In this document: one piece after another, positions 10,411 to 21,442 of the stretch
How the letters are laid out: each line of letters begins with the position of its first letter
Numbering within the stretch: the first letter of the stretch is position 1
Assembly (NCBI GenBank): GCA_900175165.2
Contig: FWWN02000629.1
Span: forward strand, 1 to 64,000
From: Rhizomucor pusillus
Taxonomy: Eukaryota > Mucoromycota > Mucoromycetes > Mucorales > Lichtheimiaceae
DNA: 64,000 bases
Direction of reading: 5' to 3'
Notes under the pieces: model-generated
What the model was told of the DNA's origin: nothing
What the model saw: the letters and a program-made list of their open reading frames with translations, nothing else
Database searches by the model: none
Translations under genes and position numbers: made by a program

Positions 10411-12665
10411 TTAAAAAGTCAGATTCGCATTTCCCAAAAATGGATGTCGTGTGGCTGCGCAATCCAAATTGAGCTGCCTTGACAAATTTGTGCCATAGTG
10501 CTGAAATTGGGCAACGTGGTGGAAATGAATCGGGTCCTTTTTTTCATTTTGGCACAACAACGGGAAATATATTGCACATAATCCTAAATTACAATTGGCA
10601 CAGCTCTGAAAAATAGCTCGGAACAGGTAGTAGGTTTGATCATTTCGGATTGATGGGCGTGACCAAGCGAAAATATACCATTTGGCGCATTCTTGGCTCC
10701 CTGGGTCTCGTTGGTTGCGTTTTCGGATAGCTGGTAAAACAATGTCCTGGAGATGGATGTGGTGGTGGCGCCAAGCATACAAGCGATCCAAGGTGTCAAT
10801 AAATGATGGCAGCTCATGAAGATAAGTCGGCATGACAAGCGTCGAGAGATGGCGAGACACATAAACATCTTCAACGTGTTTGACGACAAACATGTAGCCC
10901 ATCGGACCTGTAAAGTCCATACCCACAGTGAATACATTGTCCACAAGTTCATCGTCAATGGGAAGGCCCAAGAGATAGGAGAGGATGGCCTTATTCATGC
11001 GGATATTCTTGGCCTGTTGAACCAGCGACTTGCGCGTCGATACCTTCAACCTTTTCCATTCGCTCGTCGACAATTCTTCATCTTCAGTGGCCAGAATAAG
11101 GTCGATGCGGCGCCCAAAGCCCTTGTTCAGCGGGATGCTTGAACCAAACACTTTTTTATGGATTTTGGCAATCGATTTACTGGCTTTGCATGAGGGTTCG
11201 CCGTCCAAGGTGTGCAACAAGGTGCCATCCAGCACTTCATCCAGGACTTTGGTACTCTTCGGTAACAAGCGAGTTCACTACTGTCGTTGTCATCAGGGAC
11301 GGTGGCAGGGTCAATCAGGCAATGCTTGGCCACAAGTTCAAGAATATCCAACACTTGCAAGCGCTCTGCGTAGCCCGATTCCAACAGAGCCACTTTTTCT
11401 TTGGCAATCAAGTCCACGTACAATCGTTTGGCCTCCGCAACTGACAGTCCTTATTCCTTGATGGTGTCTTGGTACACCTGCTTGGTATGGGGCGACATTT
11501 TCGTGCCCAGGGCAATCATTTCATCGTAAAGCTTCTTGGTCGCTGGTGGCATGCCGTCGCCCAAGGCGACATTGACTTGCTCAATCCGATCCCAAAAGTC
11601 GCTGTTGGTGATATGATGGCGGAACACCTTTTCTACTAGGGTATTCACGGTGTCGACAACGCATGACAAGGACAGCTTCAATGCGTTGACTTGGTGAATA
11701 ACACGCAAGTTGATCGTCATGATAAGATTGGCCGACATGACATCCAACTGTTGGCCAGGCGTGCCGGGTGCTGTGAAGCCGTTCATGAGCTGCCGCAATT
11801 TGCTCGCATCCGGGAGATACCACTGCTTGTTCAGCTAGAAAAAGGATCGCGCGTCAGTCCATGGCCATAGATAACCCCACTGGTTTGTTTTTCGCTTTTG
11901 TGTGGGCACTTACGACTTTGACGCCAGCTTCATACACGGCCTTCCGAAATTCGGTGGGTGAGACCGATGGCTGCGGGGTCATCAGGCGCCAGCGAGTCAA
12001 ATATTTTCTTTACCATCTGGGCATGTCGCAAGGACGGGGCATCCGTGTCCTGATCAGTGGTAAATGGAGGCTTGTCATGGGACCGATTATCAGAACCTAT
12101 TTTTTCACGAAAGTATGAGCTCTAACAGCACATACGTGCGCGCGCAAAAAGGAAAACTTACGTCGCTTGCCAAGGGTAGATAGGCGTTGATCATCCTCCG
12201 CGCGTTGTTCTGCGGTGGTGGTATCATGGGTACCTTTCTTCGTAGTGGAAATAGATGCATTGTTGCCGTAATTGACAAGCGCGAACGAATCATCCCCTTG
12301 GTGGATGTGATACGTGGTTGACGAGGAGGCTGCTTTGCGACAGGGCGGCCTTGTCGACCTAGTACAAAAAAGACGAAGAAACGGTGACGCGGGTCGTTCC
12401 TCTAGCCCATATCATTGTTTACCTTGCCCAACATGCTTTTTATTTCTGTCTTGACGCTTTCCGGCGTAGAAGGATGGTCGTGGATACGGTTGAGGGATCG
12501 CCGGTAGGAAGATACAAGTGTCTCTTTCGAAGGGGGATTGCGCGTATTTTTGAAATGATCTTCGAAGTGTTGAAAATCCCAGTCCTTGAGGTTCGTTTGG
12601 GCAAAGAATAAAAGGTGCTTGTCATTCCCATTGTACTGATGGCGGTAGCTGCTGTTGATATCCAT
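10411..12665 (-). pseudogene. Broken multi-exon gene of a fungal hypothetical family with a possible nuclease-like D..ExK motif
   Basis: Coding traces run on the minus strand from an ATG at 12665 (MDINSSYRHQYNGND) to about 10411, with exon-like blocks at 12665-12423, 12360-12160, 12090-11908, 11834-11450, 11449-11280 and 11275-10780. At least three lesions are visible: a frameshift near 11960, an in-frame TAA at 11450-11453 after TIKE, and a frameshift near 11270 where two frames of one protein meet. The last block has GFGRRIDLIL, then a run ending TSEWKR: an Asp about 15 residues before Glu-x-Lys, as in PD-(D/E)XK nucleases. I associate this protein type with large mucoralean and glomeromycotan families of unknown function. 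The nuclease idea is inference. Confidence 0.6.
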
Positions 12666-14245
12666 ATTTAACGCAGGTGGGAGTGGGAGGGAAGGATGGA
12701 AGCAAACGTAAACAAACAAAGAGAAAAAGGATCAAGGAACAACGACGTAACTTGAAAATTCATGATCTCAAACCCCTATCAGCAAGACCATAACAAGATC
12801 GTAATTTTTCCTTCCCTTTTTCCGCACATTTCTTTCCTTTTTTCATGGCCTCATCTCGAACTGACTTGACGCCGGGTATGAAGACGGCCTGACAATAGAA
12901 CTGCATATGCCTTTGGGACACATTGTTGTAGTGGTATATGCCTCTGGTCAGCTTGATGCCTTGGAGATTCGACCGGTTTCCCAAACCGCTGACAATAGCG
13001 CCCCATGTGTTTTCTTCTTCACAACAACCAAACCATGGGCCGTGGCTCCAAGGATCAATACTGTCTTTTGTTCTCCCAAGTGCTACGTTCTTGCATATCG
13101 GTAAGCTCTTTGGAATGACCGCCGCTTTTTTTCCGAAGTTCGCAAGGGATGGTTGGGAAACGATGGCCCAAGCTCCTTTTTGACGAATTTTATGTACCAA
13201 CCCCTTCCCAATTTTCCACCATTGCCAAATATCTTTGCCGTGACATCTTTGCCTACCGACCAATGTTGAAATGGACGTCAAGTGGATGGATGCCGTATCC
13301 CTTATGCCCTCTGACCAAAACTAGAAGATCTTGCGAGGACAATTGTGACAGTTTACCTCCGGTTCCACCTGTCAGCATTCAAACGAATGATATGTCGTCA
13401 TTCTTGACCTATTTTATACTTAGTTGCTTCTGTATCCTGTGTTGTACTCATCCTCGATTCGTTGTATACTGCACTTTGTCCCTCAAGATCTGCCCCCTTG
13501 ACTTGCTGTATACGTAATTCCCAGTTTTTCTCAATGCACATATCCCAAATTTAGTGCCCCTTTTACGTCTGTTCTCACCAAAATTGCAAAGTACAAAAAA
13601 ATTACGGTCATCATTGTATCAAACGTGAAAAAAGGCCGGATTGTAAAGTGTTATAGTTTGGGTAACATGATTGAAGAAAACGGGCTACTATATACATGTG
13701 CTACATAGATTTGCTAGATGCGCTCAAAGATCATCTTGGAAAAAAAAGTTGCGGCAAATAATGATGGGATCGCTGGCGTCTTCTGTCGGCATTCCCTCTG
13801 CAAAATGCACAGATACACTTACCATGTTCGTAGATACTCTCGCGGATCACGCCATCTCTTGCGAATACAATGACCACAAACATTGCTGTCGCATTGGCTT
13901 GATAGTCATACCTGATCATTGGTAAAGGCATAGCAAAGTGGATACGCGTAAACAAGATAAAACTCACTTATTTTTATGATCTGTGATACAAAGTTAAAAA
14001 AAATCGAATGCTCTTTATGCATGTTAAAAGCGTAACTAACACAATGTATTCGTATTATAGATGAGAACAAAAAGCGACCTGACCGCATCCATGTCACGCA
14101 GCCCTTGCCATCCAACGACGTCGACGCATAGCAAAACCTGACATTTTCAACAATACCCCACCCGATGAATCAAAAATGATCCGGCATCCTACCAACGTTA
14201 CTTTAACTCCCATGCATGGATATAAAATATACCTTGAAAAGATCT
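12666..14245. other. Gene-poor stretch with one unrecognised reading frame
   Basis: On the minus strand 13281-12760 reads as 173 residues without an ATG start, basic at the C-terminus (KKGKKCAEKGKEK). A second frame just upstream (around 13300, with GYGIHPLDVHFN) may belong to the same protein with a frameshift. This could be a transposon-derived remnant, but no motif decides it. The remainder to 14245 holds nothing recognisable. Confidence 0.3.
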
Positions 14246-15726
14246 TCAGAGCTCTTGTTTGTTGCGACATTTATCCAAACATTTGTGAGAATGCCAAACA
14301 AAGCCTTCGAAGTCACTCAACTTTAAGCTATTGGAAGCTTCGCTGATCCTCATCATCAACGTCTCCTTTTCCAGGAGCTTGTTGCGTTTTACTTTACTCT
14401 TAACAACTGACCAGAGTTGCTCGATTGGATTGAGTTCAGGAGAATATGAAGGCAAATAAGCACAACGATAGCCATGGGACGTGATATACTTCGCTATATC
14501 TTCAGAAGTATGGATAGGGGTATTATCCATGACTAGATAATGCCCTTCATGTGCGGATACTGGTCCATTTCATCCATTGTAGCCTTCAGAAAGCTAATAT
14601 AATGCCCTGTAACCGTCCCTTTACTCACACGCCCAACGTCAACTCCTCGCTTTCTCTTTTTATTGGCTGGTGGTTGGGACGCTTCAGGCTGCATTTAATC
14701 AAACCTGCAGCAGAAAGCGCGCCCAAGATAGTAGTTGTCTGTGCCCGTGTTTGTGTTTTGGGCACTTTGACTACTGCGGGTGAGCCTTTCTTTGACCAAC
14801 ACTACGTTTCATGTTGATATGAAAGGCAGATTCGTCAAGAAAGACACAGTTTCTCGTAAAGCCCATGTCGGTTTTCTCCCATTTTCGAATCCAATCCAGG
14901 CGTTCTTGGATCTTTTCTTCGTTATTCCGGTCTACAGGCTGAAACTGAGCTTTTTCTGAGAGACAGATTGCAATGTTTTCTCACAAAATCATACACAGTG
15001 CTTTTGGATACTTTGTGTCCTGTAAACGCTTGCCTCAGTTGCTCCATCACCTGTTCCAAGACGGCTGACGGGTTCTCATCAAAGCACTCTAGAATAACTT
15101 TTTTGTGCTCCTCATTGAGAAGATGCGGGCGACCAGTCTTCCTACGTTTCTCGAAGATGCTATCAGGGTCTCTCTCGTACTGTTTGGCCCACCTTTGTGC
15201 CGTACGAGCGTGGATTCCCAACTGCTTTGCCGCGGCAGAAGCGCTCAGACACTTCTCGAAAAACAGCTTGAAGAACCTCACTTTGTCTTGATCTGTGTAG
15301 AGCGTATAATTACGCTTCGTTGATGCTTCTCTCATTGTAACATCAGTGTCAGCCTTTACATTGTCTTCTATATGCATGGATGGCCTCAGTCTCGTTGTCT
15401 TCTTGTTGAGGCAATATAGACAAATACTGTGTATAAGAGCTCAATGTTTCAAGACGATACTGCTCTTCATCAACGATATAATCCATAGGCTCGGGCCTGC
15501 CATACTCGTCGACAACAGCGTCTTTTCCATCTTCATACAAAAATTGAATACTCATCATGATAAATGTCTCAGTGTATTTGGGATAAGAGAAGAAAATCCG
15601 AGGACGAAGCACAGGCGCACTGTTATATATCCCAAAATACGCCAAGGCTTGTGCGACAACACATCCTGGAAATGCGACATCTGGTTTGTCAGCGTGGCGA
15701 CATTCCTTCTTAGAAGAGTGCGACAT
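14246..15726 (-). pseudogene. Tc1/mariner-type transposase remnant (DD34E), frameshifted
   Basis: The protein is read on the minus strand in several frames. The N-terminal part (15377-14922) has a helix-turn-helix: SASAAAKQLGIHARTAQRW, then the GRPHLL linker typical of this superfamily. FLDESAF near 14840 gives the first catalytic Asp. MDNTPIHTS (start 14530) gives the second, and NPIEQLW gives the catalytic Glu exactly 34 residues later, so the triad is DD34E. An upstream acidic segment (15726-15349) probably also belongs to it. Frameshifts near 15350, 14785 and 14535 and a TGA or TAA in the old frame make it inactive. No terminal inverted repeats were found around it by eye. Confidence 0.8.
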
Positions 15727-15869
15727 TGATTTCCGCCAGGTGCAACTTTACTTCCCGGAAACAGTGTACGTGCATAGTTTCACGCCTTACTTATAGCTTG
15801 GGACTAAATTTTATATTGGATCTCGCCAAAGAATCTTGCGAATCGCAAGAGCCGTTGTTCTCGCGTTCG

Positions 15870-16160
15870 CAGTGGAGGTGATCCAAGTTTAATTGGAGTT
15901 GGAGCTAGCGCTCCAAATGGGGAAGGATTCTTTGGGTGGAGACATTGGGATGGTCGAGCATGAATTATCGAGTGCCTCCATCCAAAATGTTGGGGTTCAT
16001 CCAAAAAGATGGCCGGTGGATTTTTAAAAACAAACCCATATGCTTTGGGTATGCATCGGTACCGATTCGCTAGGATCCACCTCCATGCCTCTACCCAAAG
16101 AATCCTTCCCCATTTGGAGCGCCAGCTCCAACTCCAACTAAACTTGGATCACCTCCAGTG
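15870..16160. mobile_element. MITE-like element with about 80-bp inverted repeats
   Basis: The left arm (15870-15955) and the right arm (16076-16160) are reverse complements over about 80 bp with few mismatches. Shared pieces include GGAGGTGATCCAAGTTTA, TTGGAGTTGGAGCT, GCGCTCCAAATGGGGAAG and GATTCTTTGGGT. The centre of about 120 bp has no gene. Length and structure fit a miniature inverted-repeat transposable element. The ends read CAGTGG and CACTGG (as reverse complement), which fits Tc1-like termini, but no flanking target duplication is obvious. The right end touches the broken gene at 16161. Confidence 0.75.
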
Positions 16161-17140
16161 GAGGGAACTTAAGTCAACATACAAACGGCATTTCGCTACG
16201 GAGGACATTTTCGCCAAACGCGGAAGCAAGTTCACCACGATTGAGGACGTAAGTGCAGTTAAGCGTGTCTGCCTCATCCGTCATTGGTAACATTTGATTT
16301 TAGCTCGTGGAAAATGGAGATCTAAAAGAAGCTCGCGCCGCTGCTGAGAAAGCAGAGAAAAAGACAAGCATCAACACGGCCAGCGACGTTTATGCCATGT
16401 ATGCTTACTAGTAAGTACGACTTGAATCATTATGAAAGATTATAACGTTACTGAATTTCTTTGACAGCCTTGAGCAGCTGGAAGTCAATTCTTATATCTT
16501 TGAGGACGATGTGAATGTTACCGAGACTGATTTCATCGTGAAGATCTGGGGTGCCGTGCTCGAGAAGACTTTCGGAGAACTGATTTGAGGTGCAAGTGGT
16601 AAGGCTCGGATGATAATGATTTCTAAGTGACATTGATACCAGAAGCACAGGGGGGAGTCGATCGGCGACTCTGCTAACGTTTCCGATTCATCAAGCGGCT
16701 TCAAAGTGGATTTGCGGATCGTTAAAAATAGCAGAAAGAAGGGACGGCGGGAAGTTGATCAGGCAAACGGAGAGATATTGCGAATGGACGCCCAGCGCGT
16801 GCAAATCAGCAAGGACAAAGTTTAAGTGCTGGTCGAATCGAAGTGTATCCTGGACCGAATCGCTGCATTACAAGCTGCAAGCAAAACAGTCGTTGGCCCC
16901 GCCTTGCAAATTTCTGGTAATACTTTATGAAGAGTAAGAATGCTGTCGTTTAATGATTGAGAATATAAGCATCAAGCTCAACCTATACTCATTACGATTC
17001 GCTGCTAACGGACTGTACCTGGCGACACAAGAAGTATCTGCAACACTGCCTATTGAAAAAGGCAACTTTCAGGATCTCTGAGCAGTTTATTGACATATTG
17101 TTAAAGTTTAAGGTACGCTCGCGCTTAAGAATCAAGGGAT
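16161..17140 (+). pseudogene. Second broken member of the same hypothetical family, 5'-truncated at the MITE
   Basis: Coding traces start directly after the MITE with ELKSTYKRHFATEDIFAKRG and run to a GTAAGT at 16250. They continue at 16305-16410 and 16468-16587, then at about 16655-16920 (GFKVDLRIVKNSRKKGRREV and ESKCILDRIAALQAASKTVV) and 16970-17080 (LNLYSLRFAANGLYLATQEV). Lesions are a TGA at about 16586-16588, a frameshift after it, a TAA inside KDKV-VLVESK near 16828, and two stops after NFQDL near 17080. The order of blocks parallels the pseudogene at 10.4-12.7 kb (IxKIxxxxFG, then xVDLxI, then a late hydrophobic block), so I read the two as related. Function unknown. Confidence 0.6.
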
Positions 17141-18552
17141 CATAGACTAATTATTGCACTTTTTCCAAAAATTAATGTCGCTGCAATTTGTCGTTTTGCT
17201 GTATAAATGTATTATAAAATTTCACAAAATGCGACATTACTTTTGGGAAAAAGTGTACTTCAGAATGCAACTCTGGAAATTGCTGATAAAGGCTTACATG
17301 GGAATAAGCACGATAGTAAAATTCATCTGAACCGCGCCTTGTGGATTGGTGCCGGGGTACCTGGATCCCACCGCCTGACAACAGACGCCCAATACTCGCC
17401 ATTCCGAATATACTCACTCACAATGACAAGTAATCCCTCTTCATTATCTATACCGCGCAAAAAATTTTATCATGTGTCATATTTCTGCAAATACCAGTGT
17501 ATAGCGTATTATTTCCTGTTTTCAAAGCGGTTTTCTTGTTTTACTCTGTAGCGACTACTATATATCGCAAAGCGAATAATGTGGTGTTTTCGGGATTTTT
17601 GAAATCGTGGGCCGATTCTGTTTGGCCCTTCAAGCAGGTAGAGATGCTATGCAAAAAGAGAGAGAGATTTCTAATGATGGTACGTAGACTGCAATTCAAG
17701 GTTGGCGAGACATGGCTGTCGTACATTTGCATCCCTCAATTCTTTTGGAACAGGCTTAATCTTTTACTTTTGTTTCTTTGCTATCGAAGTCACGCGTTTA
17801 CATACGCCACTACCAGGCGATGCTGTGAAAGGTAGGATGAGCCTAGATAGATCAGGATACATTGACATCTTTCTATAGAGGCTCCCGGATGTGCTTGGAA
17901 AAAATAATTCTCACACTCCATATTAAGTCTTCGCTCTCGCTCGCTTTTTCTGTTCTGCCTCTATATTCCTCCACTTCCGCTTTCCCTTTTGCCTGCAGAA
18001 AGTGAGGATGCACTAATGGTCCTCGATTCTGCATTGCATTCTCTACAAGTTTCATTGAGCTTTGGAAATTTGTGCCGACTAGCCAAAATTTGCATCGGCC
18101 ACTGTGGCTCTTCATTGGCGGATTCAAAAAAAAGGGTGATCGATCGACCAGGAAGGCATACAGCTTCAAAATGGAGAATAACTAATCTAACTAATTTATG
18201 CCAACCACCTTCTTTCGTTCACCGTTCCTTCTTTCGAGTCGGTTTACAGTATTTGCAGGTTGCAAAAAGCCCTTCATAGAGAATCTCACCTATTTTCCCA
18301 TAATATCCACCGGTTGATCTTAGCATACTCGAGAGTAATCCCCTTGAGATGTTTCCTTTTTCGCGATATTTTGTCAGTTTTTCGTTCGTACGCACATGGG
18401 CCGAACTCAATTGGACAATCCATGGGCGGACCTTACCTTTCAGTCACAGTCCGCCCCCACCTTGCAACGTTCAATTTGGGTCGCTCTGCAAAGTTTTCAC
18501 CACGTTTCTCTTTCCACTTTATTAATCGAGGAGTAGAAAAGTTCGCATTTAC
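17141..18552. other. Region without a supported gene
   Basis: Short frames only. The plus-strand frame 17497-17835 (with FLKSWADSVWPFKQVEMLC) might be more debris of the pseudogene before it. The last 250 bp are the promoter of eIF1. Confidence 0.35.
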
Positions 18553-19013
18553 ATGTCTAATATCGAAGATCTCAACGCACCTTTTGGTAAGCACTTGTAA
18601 AACATTATTTTCTCCAACAAAACCTGATACTGACTTTATATACTCTAGATCCTTTCGCTGACGTTGAAGAGGAAAAAGCACCTAAGGCTACCAACTATAT
18701 CCGTACGTAAACTTATTTTTCATAGAAACAGGAAAGAGAGAACTAACAGTGTGTCAATTTTACAGATTTGCGCATTCAGCAACGTAATGGTCGCAAGACC
18801 TTGACGACCTTGCAAGGCCTTCCCAAAGAATACGACAGCAAAAAGATTCTCAAAGTGTTCAAAAAGGAGTTCGCTTGCAACGGAACCATCGTGGACGACG
18901 AAGAGTTGGGTCAAGTTTTGCAACTATCTGGCGATCAGCGTTTGAAGATCGCCGAGTTTTTGGTCAAGGAAGAAATTGCAAAGAAATCAGAAATCAAGGT
19001 TCACGGCTTCTAG
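18553..19013 (+). CDS. SUI1: Translation initiation factor eIF1 (SUI1)
   Basis: Exons 18553-18586, 18649-18702 and 18766-19013 give 111 residues, the usual length for eIF1 (about 108-115). The SUI1 fold is plain: IQQRNGRKTLTTLQGLP, then KEYDSKKILKVFKKEFACNG, then GQVLQLSGDQR and a short C-terminal helix ending KVHGF. eIF1 binds the 40S subunit near the P site and enforces correct AUG choice during scanning. The N-terminal tail (MSNIEDLNAPFDPFADVEEE) is typical for fungal and animal eIF1. The gene converges on the PEBP gene, with 189 bp between the stop codons. Confidence 0.97.
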
Positions 19014-19202
19014 ACTGTATTAAAAGCTTTACCAGGAAGGAGAAGAAAAAGAAAACGTTAAGACAGAGATATACTGCGAAAGAGAATATATATTCCCCTC
19101 TCTCTCTCTTCCCCCAACCTTTACACATTCAGATCTTCTGTATATTATCTTTTTCTCTCTACGTTTCTTTTTCTTCTTGTTTTACTTTCTCCTTTTTCTT
19201 TA

Positions 19203-20010
19203 CTATTGCGCAGCAGAACAAAGAAAGAAATTGATTCCTACGAGCTCGAGATCGCTGTCCCTTACAAATTGTTTGACATCGAAGTTGCGGCGGGAAGGAA
19301 CGGTATCGTGCGCCATCGGTGGGAAAGATTGGGCGGTGTCTCCTCTGGTTTGCTTGAATAGCAGAAAGATGTATCTGTGCTCTCCACTGCCTGGTCTTGG
19401 GCCTGGCGCCCTGTACGGCGTGTGATCGACACCACGCTGATCTGCGCCTGTAACAACAAAGAAATATCGGGAAGATGTCAGTCAGGGGTGGGGATGTAAC
19501 AATCTATCTATCTGTCTCAATCTATCCTGTACCTTTGATGTTGACGCACACCCAGTGTCTCCAGGGACCAAACTGGCGATCAGTGGTGGATGGAGCGTCG
19601 GGATCCATCTACATATCCATCACTTTATTTGTCAGATTTTGGTCTTGTCCATCAATGTCTGTGCTGTTTCCTTCTTACCATGATCAACGTGTACGCAGCT
19701 GCGTCGTCTTCTGGCAATAGGAAAGAGACTTTAGGTTTCTCAGACGCTTCTTGCGGAGTCAACCGATTTCCCATTTCGACCTTTCGCCCGGAAGGATACT
19801 CGACATCGATCAAGGTGGCAGGTGCAAAGTTCTCATCTTCGATCACTGGCATGATATTTTATCGAAAAATTACAGATTTAGTGTTGACATATGCATTTGG
19901 GGGAGATAACAATCACGCTACCGCTGACATTTACCATCGGGTATGATATGCACATTTTTCAACGCATCTCTGATATTCATGTCCATTGTCACCAAGGGCA
20001 TCTTGTTCAT
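19203..20010 (-). CDS. Phosphatidylethanolamine-binding protein (PEBP/TFS1 family)
   Basis: Four minus-strand exons (20010-19935, 19845-19679, 19608-19533, 19447-19203) join in frame to 187 residues. The family signatures are present in order: ALKNVHIIPDV at the start, an ATLIDVEYPSG strand, DPDAPS with the conserved Asp-Pro, GPWRHWV, then YRAPGPRPGSGEHRY IFLLF and the C-terminal NFDVKQF with FFL at the end. PEBP proteins bind anionic ligands in a small pocket. Fungal members include the carboxypeptidase Y inhibitor Tfs1 and modulators of Ras and cAMP signalling. No signal peptide, so likely cytosolic. Which role applies here is not shown by sequence. Confidence 0.92.
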
Positions 20011-21428
20011 AAACAACAGTTGTAGAGGGCAATAGAAAGAGAAGAAGAGAAGAAAACCGGTGTTATCGATAACTGTCTGTGGCTGCTGTGGGAAAACGAA
20101 AAACCATCTGCTGGGTCTTTATTTTCCCTTTGTAACTTGTACTCCACGAAAATCCCCGTTATTACTAGCACTTGTGACCTTATGCAAGATCACCAGTTCT
20201 TGCTGCTGCTGCATCCCTTCAGTCTGTTCTCTCTCTCTCCTAGTCTGCATCTGTCTCTCTTTTCCCTTGCTTTGTATGCTGTGCACGGTTCCCAGGGGGG
20301 CTGGGAACATGAAAGGTCGAAAGCCTGGCTGTAAAAATATCTAAGGCTACCATGGTCGTGAGGATATCTAGATTTTTTGAAATTGTCTGTTCGTCCCTTC
20401 TTCCATCGTCTCCTGGATCAAAGGATCTTCTGTCTGTCTATTATCTCTTTTGGATAATGTATCCATTGCTCGCTAGCCGACGATGCTCTTGTAAATAAAT
20501 ATATACATATCCATGTCTGTTCTAGATTTTTCGCAATCCCTATCATCGTCGATACTGTACTTGTCAGTGAGGCTGGATTGATGAGGCAGGTACAAAGGTT
20601 TAGCTGGCATGTCATACTATTTACATGCAAAATAACTTGCGATGCTTGCTGCTTCTGTCGGCAATTCAGGCCGGCAAAATTGATAGGTGCAATTCATGCA
20701 AATTAGGGAATAAAATAGCCACAGAATCCTATGCACAATGTACTGATGGTGGAAACTTCTGTCAAAGCAAAGTGTGCTTTCCATTTTCTGAAACGAGAAT
20801 TTAGTGCAGATGAATTGCGCGGGTTTTAATCTATATTTGTCTGGACCCTGTGATGTGACCCTGTCACTTATTCTTCGTCTCTCTCTCTCTTCCCACTTGT
20901 TGCAACAACAGGACGTCAGATCTTCCATGCACGACGAAAATAAATTTCATATCTGCCACGTTAAGTACACAACCTTGACATTAGCATTCAGCCAGTCTCG
21001 ACCGTGATTCATGTTATTTGCGTTAAATGGGGCATCTATCAAATCTCTTGATATAGTCATTCCTTTCCTTCCCCCGCTTCCTCCTCGCTAACCCCGGGGA
21101 TGGATTGTTACAAACCACAGGATTTAGTTACCAGCACGAACTACACCTTCTTCCAGCAACTTGCTAGCGCCTGCAAGATCCACATGTTCCTTTAGAAAGG
21201 ATGACGAATCCCTTTCATGCACTTGCTGATAGTTGGGGGACTATGAAAGGGGCAACACACAGTCAGTGAGACATATAGCAGACAAGGTTGATATTTGAAA
21301 AGGGCATAAATAGACGCAACAATACACCTTCTTTTCATCGTTATTGCCGCCCTTCCTATTCTTCTTGATTAACTTTCTCGCTTTCTTCTTCTTCTTTGTA
21401 CCTTCCTTCCTAGATATTACTATGTACA
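20011..21428. other. Intergenic region between PEBP and Zn2Cys6 genes
   Basis: Divergent promoters of the two flanking genes. CT-rich runs at 20230-20250 and 20875-20895. No coding unit is supported, although a frame with hydrophobic residues exists at 20060-20344 on the plus strand. Confidence 0.4.
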
Positions 21429-21442
21429 ATGAGCAACAATAA
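21422..21442 (+). promoter_or_regulatory. Short upstream ORF overlapping the Zn2Cys6 start
   Basis: An ATG at 21422 opens a six-codon frame (MYNEQQ, then TAA) that overlaps the main ATG at 21429 in another frame. If the transcript starts upstream of 21422, translation of this frame would lower use of the main start. Confidence 0.45.

Noticed and set aside
15828..15850. CTTGCGA/TCGCAAG palindrome
   Set aside because: A short perfect inverted repeat, but without a loop, T-run or gene context that would give it a role.
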